The notes beneath the pieces were generated by a model. That model searched no databases. It saw only the letters and a list, made by a program, of their open reading frames with translations, and was not told the origin of the DNA. Positions 32,836 through 43,234 of a stretch of 64,000 bases of DNA are shown here, piece by piece (positions within the stretch are counted from its first letter, which is position 1; each line of letters opens with the position of its first letter). This DNA is from UBA1424 sp041654095. GTDB taxonomy: Bacteria > Bacillota_I > Bacilli_A > RFN20 > CAG-826. Position numbers and translations under genes: made by a program. The DNA lies in NCBI GenBank assembly GCA_041654095.1, contig JBAZED010000001.1, positions 1-64,000 on the forward strand. The letters are read 5' to 3'.

Positions 32836-33141
32836 TTAGCCGATGAAGCGGATTAAGCCCGCTTTCGGAACGAAACCGACTTGTTTGCGAACGATGGTGC
32901 CCTTTTCAAAGAGGATCATTGTCGGGATGCTGAAGATGTTGTATTGGCCGGCGATAGCTTCTTGCTGATCGACGTTAACCTTGGCAATCGTGACCTTGTC
33001 ACCGAGCTCCTTGGCGACTTCTTCGAGGACGGGTCCGAGCATCTTGCACGGCCCGCACCAGTCGGCGTAAAAATCGACGAGGACTCTCGGTTCTTTTAAG
33101 ACGGCATCAAATTCTTCTTGGCTGTTGATGTGTTTGAGCAT
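32836..33141 (-). CDS. trxA: Thioredoxin
   Basis: About 101 residues, the standard length. WCGPC active site at residues 28-32, preceded by VLVDFYADW and followed by KVNVDQQEAIAGQYNIFSIPTMILF with the cis-proline. It reduces protein disulfides in the cytosol with thioredoxin reductase (not in this window). I favour the ATG at 33141 with AAAGGAAA upstream; a TTG six bases earlier (33147) is also possible. Confidence 0.95.
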   Translation of the reverse strand: MLKHINSQEEFDAVLKEPRVLVDFYADWCGPCKMLGPVLEEVAKELGDKVTIAKVNVDQQEAIAGQYNIFSIPTMILFEKGTIVRKQVGFVPKAGLIRFIG

Positions 33142-33168
33142 ATTCAATATTTTCCTTTCACAAAGTAT

Positions 33169-34065
33169 TTATATACCAAATATTAAGGCAAAAATGATGG
33201 TAATTAAAGCAATATGCGCCGGAAAGAAGGCATAGCTGGCAAAGCGAAACCATTTCGCGTCGTAACCGCGCCGCCCATTATATAAGATGATGAGCAATCC
33301 GGCGAATAGAGACCACGTCTGAACATCGGCAAAGTACAAGTCGAGACCCCTCGAAAGATACGGTAGAAGCCAGATGATGATATTCAGCAAAAAGAGAGAC
33401 ATCGCCATGATGATATTGACGAGTCCGCGATATTGAGTGACGTTGAGCAAATCCTTGGTTTCGACCGCGTATTCGCTCCGGTCGTAATTAAAGACGACCT
33501 TCGCCGCCAAGCTATAAGCATAGTAGAAAGCGACCGTCAGCAAAAAGCCGAAAATGGAATACCCCATTCGCAAATAGGCGGGGAACCAACTGATGACGAG
33601 GTTAAGAGAACTCAACTCGAGAAGATTGACGGTTGTCGACAAGAGGACGAAAGCCAAAGGCAAAGCAGCCCATAGTTTTTCCTTTCCCTTTTTAGTAATA
33701 AAGTAAATGAAGAGGCCGTTGATTACTAGATCGATAAATGGATTGGCGCCGATTTCGGGGTTGTAGAAATAGTAAAGGAAGATTTGCACGACCATGACGA
33801 GGCCGAGCAACATCGCTAATCGCAAGAGGTATTTGCGGACATCTTTTGAGTGAATCAGCCCTTCGACCAAGAGCAGGACAAAGAGGGGAAAAGCCAGTCT
33901 TCCGATGCAGCGAAGGACATAGCCAGCCACATAAAAAGCATCGGTGGTCGAAGTGGTTTGTTGCCACAAGAAGAGGCCGACGTGATCGATAACCATGGTC
34001 GAAAATGCGATCATTTTAATCCAGAAACTCGACAATTTTTGAACTTTTTCTAATTTCGACGGCAT
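33169..34065 (-). CDS. TraX-like integral membrane protein
   Basis: 298 residues with about eight hydrophobic segments. The N-terminal half matches the TraX family (Pfam PF05857): IKMIAFSTMVIDHVGLF, LRCIGRLAFPLFVLLLVEGLIHSKDVRKYLLRL. TraX of the F plasmid acetylates pilin; chromosomal homologues in Firmicutes have no assigned substrate and may be acyltransferase-like. It begins 2 bp after the end of the CPBP protease gene, so the two form an operon. Confidence 0.82.
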   Translation of the reverse strand: MPSKLEKVQKLSSFWIKMIAFSTMVIDHVGLFLWQQTTSTTDAFYVAGYVLRCIGRLAFPLFVLLLVEGLIHSKDVRKYLLRLAMLLGLVMVVQIFLYYFYNPEIGANPFIDLVINGLFIYFITKKGKEKLWAALPLAFVLLSTTVNLLELSSLNLVISWFPAYLRMGYSIFGFLLTVAFYYAYSLAAKVVFNYDRSEYAVETKDLLNVTQYRGLVNIIMAMSLFLLNIIIWLLPYLSRGLDLYFADVQTWSLFAGLLIILYNGRRGYDAKWFRFASYAFFPAHIALITIIFALIFGI

Positions 34066-34067
34066 TT

Positions 34068-34925
34068 CTATCCTCTGGTTATCGTGAGCAAAAAGCTGAC
34101 GAGATTATTGGTGATGTGCGCATAGGTCGAAACCGCGAATCCTTCTTTTTCATAGGCGTACGTCAACATGACGCCGGCAATAATATAGGATGGGAGGTTG
34201 ATGAGCTCGTTGATGATCGTCGCCGGATTAAATGACATGTGGATGACACCGAAGACCAACATGGTGACGACGTAGGCCAGGGGGCGATTCAAGCGCCTTA
34301 GGAACGAGAATAAACCGAGGCGATACGTAAATTCTTCGACGATGGGACCGATGATTACAAAGGCCGCAAACGATAAGACCGGGTAATTGAGCATCAAGGA
34401 GACGAGGGCCGTCTCATTTTGATTTTCGCTATATGAATAACCTGTGGCCATAACTATCAAGTTATAAGCGACGGTCGCCGCGATGATCAAACCTCCATAA
34501 GATAATCCCTGAACGATTGTGCGGAGCGTTTTAAATGATTTAGCGACCGATATGAGATCTTTCCACAAGAGGCCGAGCATGATGATGAAAAGCGAGCCGT
34601 AGATAATGAAGTTTTTCATCATCAACGTTTCGCTGGAATGCAAGAAAGCGTCTCTTATTTCCAAGCTGGGAATGGCCGCTTGAGCATATAATTCGTAGAT
34701 CCAGTTGAGAATCAGAGCGAGAACACTGATGCCGGCCCAGCCCAGCAAGAAGAGGAAGAGCTGCTTTAAAAAGTGAATTTGAATGACATTTGGAAAGCGC
34801 GTGTCGAGCAAAAGTCCCTCGCTGCGCTGCCCACAGCGCGGGCAGATGTCTAGGCCGCCATCGTGGATGTAGTGGCAGTGAGGGCATTTTCGATAATTGC
34901 GGGGTTTAATCTTTTTTCCGATCAT
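34068..34925 (-). CDS. CPBP-family intramembrane metalloprotease with zinc ribbon
   Basis: 285 residues. An N-terminal zinc ribbon has CPHC (about 14-17) and CPRC (about 28-31). The membrane part carries the CPBP/ABI motifs: EEFTYRLGLFSFL (EExxxR, motif 1), FGVIHMS (motif 2, metal-binding His) and THITNN-like YAHITNNLVSF (motif 3). In bacteria such proteases act in bacteriocin immunity or membrane-protein processing. The extra zinc ribbon is reported in some Firmicutes members. The substrate is unknown. It leads the TraX-like gene. Confidence 0.9.
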   Translation of the reverse strand: MIGKKIKPRNYRKCPHCHYIHDGGLDICPRCGQRSEGLLLDTRFPNVIQIHFLKQLFLFLLGWAGISVLALILNWIYELYAQAAIPSLEIRDAFLHSSETLMMKNFIIYGSLFIIMLGLLWKDLISVAKSFKTLRTIVQGLSYGGLIIAATVAYNLIVMATGYSYSENQNETALVSLMLNYPVLSFAAFVIIGPIVEEFTYRLGLFSFLRRLNRPLAYVVTMLVFGVIHMSFNPATIINELINLPSYIIAGVMLTYAYEKEGFAVSTYAHITNNLVSFLLTITRG

Positions 34926-35022
34926 GAATTAAGTTTATCGCCTTCCGGTGAAAATATGTAAATAACTTTAATGAAGTTATGCAATAATAATATAATAAAA
35001 GTAAGGTGGGTGCACAAACAAC

Positions 35023-38000
35023 ATGGATGCAGCTACGATGGAACTCGTTCTTAACATTATTAAGTGGAGTAGTTTAGGCCTCATCATTTTACTCGTCATC
35101 ATCTTGTTTTTCGCCGGTTTAATTGGTTGGAAACGCGGCATCTTTAACGCCGGATTTCGGCTGTTGTTCGCCGGCGTTTTAATCACCATCGCCTTGACGA
35201 CGGTTCGACCGATGGTCGATTTCATCGGGACTCGCGATGTCGGCTCTCTCCTCACCCTATTTAATTTTAACCCGATTCCAATCGGGGAGATGAATATTGA
35301 AGTCACAAACGTCTATGACACGTTGACCAATGCCTTAATCGCCTTAGCCGAAAATTATGGAATCGTGATTCCAGCCGATCAAGTCGGCGAGATCGTCCAA
35401 GGCCTGGTCTATCTGGTCGTCTCGACTTTTGTCATCATCATGGACGGCGTATTAATCGCGACGCTCGGCAGTTTGGCGGCCACGATTTTCTGGCACGCGT
35501 TGTTTAAGCATTTTATCAGCAAGCGGATTCGCAAAGCGGTGCGCGTCAAAGGCGCGGCCATGGCCATGGGCTCAGCCAAAGCCATCCTCGTCGGCGCGAT
35601 GCTCATCTTTCCTTTTTCTTCCTTAATCAACAACGTCGTCCGCTCATTCAAAGATGAAAGCAACGGCATCATCATCGATAATGAGATGCTCACGACGGTC
35701 ACGACCATCGTCGACGCTTACGATGATAGCGTCCTCGCCAACGTCCTCTTTAACTGGACGGAAAACACCAAAGGTGAGAGCTGGGATGTCATGCTGATGG
35801 ACTCTTTGACCTCAGCAGACGTCAACGGAATAAAAGTTAGCCTGATCGATGAAATATATAATATCGTCGGCATCGGCAAGACGCTGACGTCAGCCGGGAT
35901 TTTAAGCGAAGATGGCATGAGCCAAATCGGCAGGACGCTATTGACCAACGACGAACTCGTCGTCTCATTAATTTCTTCAGTAGGCAACTCCGGCCTCGTC
36001 TTAATGCTGATTCCGGTCGCGGTCGAACTGGCTCTCAATCTCGATGTGGTCAAGCCCTATGTCGGCGAGGATTTGCTCGATTTGAGCGATGTCGACTGGA
36101 AAGATGAAATCAATAATGTCGGCCGCATGTATCAAGCCGTCTTTGACACCGGCCTCTTTGCGGAGATGTTTGATGAAGAAGGCAATATCGTCTTTGACAA
36201 TGCCGCAATTAAGAAAATATTTGAGGTCGACACCTATTCGAGCATCATGAACTTGTTCGAGGCCATCGACGATAGCAAACTGTTGAGCCGGGCGATTCCG
36301 GCCGTGGCTTACACGATGGCACAAACCAATGCCCAAGTGGCGGCTTATTCCGCTTTCTTGCCGAGCACTTGGGAAGAATATTCAACGATTAAATGGGGTG
36401 CCGAACTAGGTATCGTTTACGATGCCTTATTTAGAATAAACGCCCTTGATGATACCTTGCTCGACTCTTTGATGAGCATGGCGGGTGGCGAGAGCGGCGA
36501 TGAAGGCGGTGGGGGCGAACCTACACCAGAACCAGCTGTTGTTCGGGCCCTCGAGGATGCGAAATTAGGCGCTCCCTATCAATCCGAAGCGGACATTCGC
36601 TCAAGGCTCCTAGCCGAAGATCCTGCAGAAGAAGCCACCGATCCAATCGTACTGCTTCTCCGCAATGCCTCTGCCATCAAAGAAATTTTGGTCGGAAGAA
36701 CGGACGCTAAAGGCAATCCGGTCGGTGTCGATTCAAATGGCGTCACCCGCGTTTTCGACGAAAACGGCAATCGCCTATATAACCGTCACTATGCTCTATT
36801 CGATTCCCAGTTATTACAATACTCGTTATCGGGTGCGATTACTTTTGCCCTCGATACCTTACTCGCCGATTTTGATCTCGGAGATCTCAATTTCGACGCC
36901 ATTTTTACGGAACTAGACACCGGTGTTCGCCTGCTGAACTACAAGAAAGAATATGGAGCGATTCTCGACTTGATGGTCGCTCTCGGGCAAAATGATGCGA
37001 TCCGCGCCTTGGCTCTCGACACCGAAAACATGCCGGGCATCGTCTTTAATGACGACGGTGATTTTGAAAGTATCGACCCGAGCTTAGTCGCGGGTCTGAA
37101 AGTCGTGCTTCCCAAAATCGACAATTCGAAATTATTATCGCTGATGCTTCCATCGCTGTTAGAAAGTGTTTTTGCAGGTGGCGACCTAACGGCAGCCTTT
37201 GCAGGCTTTGGCTTAGACGCCAGTCAATTGAATTGGCACACGCCGAATCTCGGTCGCGAGTTCGTCATGCTGATCGATGCCTTCGACAGCGTCCAAGAAC
37301 TGATGGGCATCATGGAGCCTTATCAAAACGAAAGCGGTGATATCCCAGCCACCAGTTTTGGCGATTTGATGTTTGAATTATCCGAAAATAATGAGCCTCT
37401 CGCGAAGATGCTCGATACGCTTTATGCCTCGAATATCATCAATGAGAAGTATCAAGAAAATGTCTTTAACGAGTTTGGTATTTTGCTCCACGCTAAAGGC
37501 GAGCTCGTGCACGGCACAGATTCGAATTTCTACGTTATGCTCGACTTCATTTTTAATAGCCTGCTCCAAGGTCGCGGGTTCACGAATAAAAAAGATGTGT
37601 ATAATGTCGCCCAATGGACGAATACCCGGACCCTCGACGGCGATTTCCGCCGCGATAAATTTGGGAACGCCATCTATAATGGCGAGACCGGTTTCATGAC
37701 TGAGTTTATCTCTGCAGTCGGCCGCACGCGCCTCCTCGACATCATGGATGTGGCCGAAGGAGCTTCAATCGATTATGGCGAATTAGGTGCCGCAGTCAGC
37801 GAAGTCTTCACGGCTGTTGAAAAGAGCGCCGTCTTCTCGGCGACGTTCGGCGACGTCTTGGATATGTATGTCCTCGACGTCTTGAGCGACGACCCCGGCG
37901 ATGTCACGTTTAATAACGTGACAGATTGGGAAGTTGAAGGAGAGGCGTTTGAAAAACTATGTCTCGCCATCGATGATTTTGGCGATGTCGATTTCACCGA

Positions 38001-41000
38001 TATCGACTTTATCGGCAGCGACCCGGATAATGTCGTCGCGCTATTGAGCGCGTTGGCAGATTCGCAGATGTTCGATGGCCCGGATGGCTATTTGTTCGGC
38101 GACTTCTTCTACGAGCAATTGATGGGTTCGCTCGGCGGCAACGCTCAATATTTCTACGACCCGAACGCCGCGACGACAACCGAAGTTAAGAAGGATTTCG
38201 ATTCGCTCGAAACAAGACCGGAATGGCAGGATGAAATAACCCTTTTCGGAGCGGCCCTCGAAGCCATCCAAGCTTCGAATGTCGATAATAACGGCGATCC
38301 TATCGACGCGACGGAACCAATCGATTACTTAGGGCTTCTGACGACCGGCAAAGTCACGGCCGCGAACGTTCACAATATTTTAACTGCGCTCAATAATACG
38401 ACAACTTTACGAATGATTATTTATAATGGCTATAATCAAATCGCGGAAGCCTTCAAATCGGCCGATATCGATTTATCGACAATGAACAATGAAACGCTGG
38501 TCGGAATGTCGCGCGCACAGCGGCAAAATGAAATTGACTTGACCGTCGATTTGTACGGCTTGATCGAAGATATCGGCGTCAAAGACCCAGTAACCGGAGA
38601 GTATAGCTACGATTTGAATCTTCGCGATGCGACCCCCGAAGATATCACCGAGTTGGGGGCTTTGTTAAATGACCTCGTGACTTCCGCCGTCTTCAATTCT
38701 CTTGATGGCGAAGCTCTGCCGGCTGATCAGACGGTCTTCAAACAATTCATGCGCTTTTTCATGCGCGTTCAGGTCATCGAGCAAGCCATCTATCGCGCTG
38801 AAAATCCCAAGGATATCGATGGCGTCGGCGACGGCCATTATACGGATGGTGCGACCAAGACGACTTATTTGCTAAACACCGATTTCCCGACCCCGGATGT
38901 CGATGGCAATTATGAGTTGGTCTTTGACGTGACTAAAACTGCCGTTGTCCAACAAGGATACGTGGCGGAAATGATTGATTTAGTCGAAGTGATAACGGAC
39001 CTTGATGTTGCCAAATACACACCGGATGGCTTCGGCGTCAAATACGAGACTTTAGCCGAAAATGATTTTGAAAGCATTTTAAATGCTTTGAATAATTCCG
39101 AACTGCTTTATGACTGCGTGCCGAATATGATTTCGCGACTCGTCAACGAGGATTCGGCCTTTGCGATCGATGACATTAATTTAGGGGCCGCCAACCCGTT
39201 CTTCCATTATGCGGGAACGAATTACGAGAATCGCTTCCCGAACGGTGAAATTTCCGAGTTGAGCGATCTCTTTATCCTCATTCAAGAATTTAGCGCGTTA
39301 GTGACAACCGGCGACATCGATTTAGAGCTGCTGAGCGTCCCGGCCAATCTGACGACTTTCAAGAACACATTAGTGGCTCTTCAAGAGACTGAGACTTTCT
39401 ATCAGGCTGGCAGTTATCTGCCCGACGAGATTACGGTTTTTGAGCAGATTATGCGCAAGATTTACGTCAGCACCTATCTCGCCGAGCTCTCTTATAATCA
39501 AATCGATGATTATGATGCCTCGGTCACGACCATCCCCGCCGGCATCGATAAGAAAATCACCGACTCGATTGTCGACTTCCCAAATTTCAGTGATCCATTA
39601 TATGGCGATTCACTAAACGCCGGCAATTGGGTGGAGGAGATTGACGACATCGGTGAATTAATCACAACCTTCAATTCTCTAGGCATGGATTCCGGCGACT
39701 TCTCCGGTCTGACCGTCGATACTCTGACACCTGCTGACTTGCAGACCATCCTACAAAAAATCAATGCACTTGACGTTGTCAAAGACGCCGTTCCTTATAT
39801 GATTCGCGATGCTTTATATAATGACAATATTAACTTTGATAGCTTCTCAACCTATAACAAAGATGCCTTTGAGTTCGTTCCTGCGGACTTCTCCGGTCCT
39901 TTGGCAACCGAGACGATCAGCGGCACCAACGGGACGATTGATATCACCGGCTCCAACGTCTCGAGCGATGGCACCGATATCACCGTGTCCGCGGGTGGGT
40001 ATTTCTATAATGTCAACCCGATTAACGACATCGCCTATCTCGCGCTTGACACCGATGCCGCGGCTGGCAATTTCGTCGTCTACTACGGCACGGCTGCCAA
40101 TCCGACGACAAAGTCTTATCTTCTCCCCGCTCCTGTCAGCGGTGTTTACGCGATTGATCTCAGCAAACTCCCTTATCAATATTTCCGCATCGAGGCCGTC
40201 ATGGAAATCGACATTCAAAAAGTCACAATTTCACAGGCGATTGAAACCGGCGAATATTTGATGGCGAATCAACAGGTCAGTTATCGCGACAATAATATTC
40301 CGAAGTTGTATGAATTGATGGACGAATTTTATATCGGCGGCGCTGACCCATACTATGATTTCAGCGATCCGGAAGGCGTCGTCGGCTTCGTTGACGACGG
40401 CAATTCGACCGCCCCGATTTTGTCGTTCATCGTCGATAGCGATTTATATCAAGAACCTGTCACACCGAATTATAAGAGCGAGTCGGTTTTCCTATACAAT
40501 ATCCTCTCATTCGAAATGGATGTCACCATCGGTGGGGTGCCGATCAACCTCAATAGCCAGCTGGCTCATAATGCCCGGGGCGCGGCAGTCGCGGATAAAC
40601 TAGGCAAACTCGACGACATCATCAACGAGGATGCGGGTGGAAAGTTCAATTCGACAAAAGAAGGAGATGCCGTTGACTACGGTCTGTTCGCGATGGCTTT
40701 CATCGAAGGTGCCCTCAGCGCTCCAATCGACAAGACTTCTTATGCATCAGCCCAAGATTTATATTTATATAATATTGCTAACTACGATGATGGTTCAGAG
40801 ATTATTGACTACCTTGATTTAGCTGTCGGATCCAGTTCACGCGGTGTCGTTGATTCGAATTTCCTTGATGACTATGGTCACTCGCTTCTAATGAGCGAAC
40901 TCGTCGCCGGACAAATCGAAGGCATCTTGGCGCCTAAATACGCTAATTTAGATAATCCGCCAGCAGTTGATTATGACGATTATCTTGTCGATTTGTATTC

Positions 41001-41319
41001 GGGCGATTACGCTAATTTCAATGAAAACGAACGCCTCGGCTTCAGCGGAGCCGTCAACGCTTTGTACTATTCCTTGCCGCTGATGCCAAATGGCGACATG
41101 ACGGCAGCCATGATTACGGAAGCCTTCACCAATATGTTCGAATCGGATATCGCGATGATCTTCTATCTCAACGATATTTACCCGGCTCTGCATAATGGTC
41201 CCGATCTCGTCGATCCGCTCGAAAGCGGCCGCGGCTTGGCGGTACCACAGTATCCGGCGACGCTCGCCGAATGGGAAGACATCGCCGATCTGCTCATCGC
41301 CCAGCGCGGCGTCGTATGA
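35023..41319 (+). CDS. Giant (2098 residue) membrane-anchored repeat protein, CvpA-like N-terminus
   Basis: The first 205 residues hold about four membrane helices. Residues 30-60 (FFAGLIGWKRGIFNAGFRLLFAGVLI) recall the CvpA family. The rest is hydrophilic, acidic and repetitive, with recurring units: WxDEIxxLG or similar (about 358, 1065, 1535), then 40-60 residues later an LNNSELL...VPxMI-type helix (about 415, 701, 1122, 1353, 1579). A short PTPEPA linker lies near 505. No LPXTG, enzymatic motif or C-terminal anchor is seen. It is probably a cell-surface structural or adhesive protein. Its stop overlaps the start of yigZ. No known family covers the repeats. Confidence 0.8.
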   Translation: MDAATMELVLNIIKWSSLGLIILLVIILFFAGLIGWKRGIFNAGFRLLFAGVLITIALTTVRPMVDFIGTRDVGSLLTLFNFNPIPIGEMNIEVTNVYDTLTNALIALAENYGIVIPADQVGEIVQGLVYLVVSTFVIIMDGVLIATLGSLAATIFWHALFKHFISKRIRKAVRVKGAAMAMGSAKAILVGAMLIFPFSSLINNVVRSFKDESNGIIIDNEMLTTVTTIVDAYDDSVLANVLFNWTENTKGESWDVMLMDSLTSADVNGIKVSLIDEIYNIVGIGKTLTSAGILSEDGMSQIGRTLLTNDELVVSLISSVGNSGLVLMLIPVAVELALNLDVVKPYVGEDLLDLSDVDWKDEINNVGRMYQAVFDTGLFAEMFDEEGNIVFDNAAIKKIFEVDTYSSIMNLFEAIDDSKLLSRAIPAVAYTMAQTNAQVAAYSAFLPSTWEEYSTIKWGAELGIVYDALFRINALDDTLLDSLMSMAGGESGDEGGGGEPTPEPAVVRALEDAKLGAPYQSEADIRSRLLAEDPAEEATDPIVLLLRNASAIKEILVGRTDAKGNPVGVDSNGVTRVFDENGNRLYNRHYALFDSQLLQYSLSGAITFALDTLLADFDLGDLNFDAIFTELDTGVRLLNYKKEYGAILDLMVALGQNDAIRALALDTENMPGIVFNDDGDFESIDPSLVAGLKVVLPKIDNSKLLSLMLPSLLESVFAGGDLTAAFAGFGLDASQLNWHTPNLGREFVMLIDAFDSVQELMGIMEPYQNESGDIPATSFGDLMFELSENNEPLAKMLDTLYASNIINEKYQENVFNEFGILLHAKGELVHGTDSNFYVMLDFIFNSLLQGRGFTNKKDVYNVAQWTNTRTLDGDFRRDKFGNAIYNGETGFMTEFISAVGRTRLLDIMDVAEGASIDYGELGAAVSEVFTAVEKSAVFSATFGDVLDMYVLDVLSDDPGDVTFNNVTDWEVEGEAFEKLCLAIDDFGDVDFTDIDFIGSDPDNVVALLSALADSQMFDGPDGYLFGDFFYEQLMGSLGGNAQYFYDPNAATTTEVKKDFDSLETRPEWQDEITLFGAALEAIQASNVDNNGDPIDATEPIDYLGLLTTGKVTAANVHNILTALNNTTTLRMIIYNGYNQIAEAFKSADIDLSTMNNETLVGMSRAQRQNEIDLTVDLYGLIEDIGVKDPVTGEYSYDLNLRDATPEDITELGALLNDLVTSAVFNSLDGEALPADQTVFKQFMRFFMRVQVIEQAIYRAENPKDIDGVGDGHYTDGATKTTYLLNTDFPTPDVDGNYELVFDVTKTAVVQQGYVAEMIDLVEVITDLDVAKYTPDGFGVKYETLAENDFESILNALNNSELLYDCVPNMISRLVNEDSAFAIDDINLGAANPFFHYAGTNYENRFPNGEISELSDLFILIQEFSALVTTGDIDLELLSVPANLTTFKNTLVALQETETFYQAGSYLPDEITVFEQIMRKIYVSTYLAELSYNQIDDYDASVTTIPAGIDKKITDSIVDFPNFSDPLYGDSLNAGNWVEEIDDIGELITTFNSLGMDSGDFSGLTVDTLTPADLQTILQKINALDVVKDAVPYMIRDALYNDNINFDSFSTYNKDAFEFVPADFSGPLATETISGTNGTIDITGSNVSSDGTDITVSAGGYFYNVNPINDIAYLALDTDAAAGNFVVYYGTAANPTTKSYLLPAPVSGVYAIDLSKLPYQYFRIEAVMEIDIQKVTISQAIETGEYLMANQQVSYRDNNIPKLYELMDEFYIGGADPYYDFSDPEGVVGFVDDGNSTAPILSFIVDSDLYQEPVTPNYKSESVFLYNILSFEMDVTIGGVPINLNSQLAHNARGAAVADKLGKLDDIINEDAGGKFNSTKEGDAVDYGLFAMAFIEGALSAPIDKTSYASAQDLYLYNIANYDDGSEIIDYLDLAVGSSSRGVVDSNFLDDYGHSLLMSELVAGQIEGILAPKYANLDNPPAVDYDDYLVDLYSGDYANFNENERLGFSGAVNALYYSLPLMPNGDMTAAMITEAFTNMFESDIAMIFYLNDIYPALHNGPDLVDPLESGRGLAVPQYPATLAEWEDIADLLIAQRGVV

Positions 41320-41924
41320 GGATGAGGACGATTTTAGTTTCTTCGAAAGCCACTCTCATCGTCGATAAGTCACGCTTCATCGGCGTGACTTTTCATGTCC
41401 AAAATACTGCGGAAGTCGAGGAGTGCCTAAAACTTATTCGCAGAGAATACCCAAAAGCAAAACATTATTGTTATGCCTACGTTATCGGAGCGGAAGAAAA
41501 AGGCTTTGACGATGGTGAGCCGCCCAAGACGGCCGGCCGGCCGCTGCTCGAGCTTCTAAGGCGCGGTGAGTACGACGAACTGTTAATAATCGTCGTCCGC
41601 TATTTCGGCGGGACTTTGCTCGGTGCGCCGCGGTTGCTTCGAACTTATGTCAATGTCGCAAACGCCGCTTTATGCGGCGGTGAAAGGCACGAGGTGGCAT
41701 ATCTGCACACTTATGCTCTTCACCTTCAATACAGCGATTATGAATACTTGCTCGCCGAAGCCAAAAAGCGTTCTTACATCTTGGAAAGCGCCGCTTTTAG
41801 GGATACCATTAATGTTAAGCTTTTAGCCAAAGAAAAAGCTGATGCGACAGTTCAGCAAATGCTTCATGGACGAGGTCAAATCGAAGATCTCGGTCTTGAA
41901 AAGCGTTACTTAAAGGAGATTTAA
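41316..41924 (+). CDS. yigZ: YigZ/IMPACT family protein
   Basis: 202 residues from an ATG that overlaps the upstream stop (ATGA). A second in-frame ATG follows at 41322. UPF0029/IMPACT N-terminal motifs: SRFIGVTFHVQ, YPKAKHYCYAYVIG, DDGEPPKTAGRPLLELL and VVRYFGGTLLGAPRLLRTY, with a C-terminal ferredoxin-like domain. Bacterial YigZ has no settled biochemical role; its eukaryotic relative IMPACT modulates Gcn2. It is translationally coupled to the giant protein, which is odd for a housekeeping gene. Confidence 0.93.
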   Translation: MRMRTILVSSKATLIVDKSRFIGVTFHVQNTAEVEECLKLIRREYPKAKHYCYAYVIGAEEKGFDDGEPPKTAGRPLLELLRRGEYDELLIIVVRYFGGTLLGAPRLLRTYVNVANAALCGGERHEVAYLHTYALHLQYSDYEYLLAEAKKRSYILESAAFRDTINVKLLAKEKADATVQQMLHGRGQIEDLGLEKRYLKEI

Positions 41925-41925
41925 C

Positions 41926-43182
41926 ATGATTCTTGCCAGTGAATTCGCGGAGCGCCGCGATAAACTCTTCGCCATGATGGGAGACGATTCCTTCGCCGTT
42001 TTATATGCGGGGGTGGGCCGTAAAATGACCGGTGATAGTTTTGCTTATACCGTCAATCGCAATTTCTATTACTTGACCGGCATCGACCAGGAGAATTCGG
42101 TGTTGATGCTCGTCAAGTCTTGCGGCGAGCAGAAGACCTATTTGTTCATCGACGAATACGACGAGCGCAAGGAGAAGTGGACCGGTGTCCGCCTGACGAT
42201 TGAAGAAGCTCGCGAACGAAGTGACATCAGCAATATCCTCTTCACCAATTCGCTTCAAGCCAAACTCGATTCGGCGTTGAGCGAAGATGGGAGCCTCGGT
42301 CACCTCGCCCTCATCTATCTCGACTTGGAAAGCGAATTGAAGATTAAGGAGTGTTACTCCACTCAGGAATTGAAGCGCGAGTTAGAAGCTAATTACAATA
42401 ATATCAGAATCGCGGACATCTACCCTTTCCTCGTCTCGCTCAGGATGATTAAATCACCTGCCGAAATCACTTTAATTAGCGAAGCGATTAAAACGACCGA
42501 TTTAGGCATTAAAAACGTCCTTCTCACCTTGCGTCCTGGCTTATACGAATATAATCTCCGCAATACCTTTGAATATGCAATCAAAGAAGACAATGATGCG
42601 GCGGTTGGTTTTGACACGATCGTCGCCGGCGGCAAGAACGCCGTCATCCTTCACTACCCCAACGCCAAAGACTGTTTAAATAACGGTGAATTGGTCTTGC
42701 TCGATCTCGGAGCGCGGCGCGATTATTACAGCGGCGATATCACGAGGACTTTTCCGATTAACGGCCACTTTTTGCCTAAGCAAAGAACACTTTACGAAAT
42801 CGTGTTGGGATGTAATAAGGCCGTCATCAATTTCGCCCGTCCCGGACTCACCATCGGCGAGCTCCAGAAGTTCGCCATCGACTATCTGGCCGCGGAATGT
42901 GTCTTAAAAGGTTTCATCAAGTCCAAAGAGGACGTGGATATGGTCTATTATCACGGCGTCTCCCACCATCTAGGTCTCGACGTCCACGATGTTTCGAATC
43001 GCGACCGGCCCTTGGAACCCGGCATGGTCATCACAGTTGAACCGGGCCTCTATTTTAAGAATCTCAAAATTGGCATTCGCATCGAAGACGATGTTTTAAT
43101 CACCGAGACGGGATGCGAGAATCTATCGAAAAATATTCTCAAAGAAGTTCACGACATCGAGAAAATCATGTTGACAAAATAA
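41926..43182 (+). CDS. pepP: Xaa-Pro aminopeptidase (M24B)
   Basis: 418 residues. N-terminal AMP_N domain (FAERRDKLFAMMGDDSFAVLYAG, RNFYYLTGIDQENSVL), then a pita-bread M24 domain with the metal ligands in order: LLDLGARRDYYSGDITRTF (two Asp), YYHGVSHHLGLDVHD (His), ITVEPGLYF (Glu) and GIRIEDDVLIT (Glu). It removes N-terminal residues preceding proline using two Mn2+ or Zn2+. AAGGAG site. The stop is followed by a strong terminator. Confidence 0.95.
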   Translation: MILASEFAERRDKLFAMMGDDSFAVLYAGVGRKMTGDSFAYTVNRNFYYLTGIDQENSVLMLVKSCGEQKTYLFIDEYDERKEKWTGVRLTIEEARERSDISNILFTNSLQAKLDSALSEDGSLGHLALIYLDLESELKIKECYSTQELKRELEANYNNIRIADIYPFLVSLRMIKSPAEITLISEAIKTTDLGIKNVLLTLRPGLYEYNLRNTFEYAIKEDNDAAVGFDTIVAGGKNAVILHYPNAKDCLNNGELVLLDLGARRDYYSGDITRTFPINGHFLPKQRTLYEIVLGCNKAVINFARPGLTIGELQKFAIDYLAAECVLKGFIKSKEDVDMVYYHGVSHHLGLDVHDVSNRDRPLEPGMVITVEPGLYFKNLKIGIRIEDDVLITETGCENLSKNILKEVHDIEKIMLTK

Positions 43183-43198
43183 TTGAATCCCCACAAAA

Positions 43199-43225
43199 AA
43201 GAGAGCAAATCCCGCTCTCTTTTTA
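43199..43225 (+). terminator. Bidirectional Rho-independent terminator
   Basis: AAGAGAGC / GCTCTCTT stem (43199-43206 with 43214-43221) flanked by an A run and a T run. It lies between convergent pepP and the nuclease gene and serves both. Confidence 0.85.
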
Positions 43226-43234
43226 AATTTTCGA

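Noticed and set aside
41271..41315. Start of yigZ at the upstream ATG inside the giant gene
   Set aside because: The 15 added residues are Arg-rich antisense-like sequence; the ATGA overlap at 41316 is the usual coupled start.
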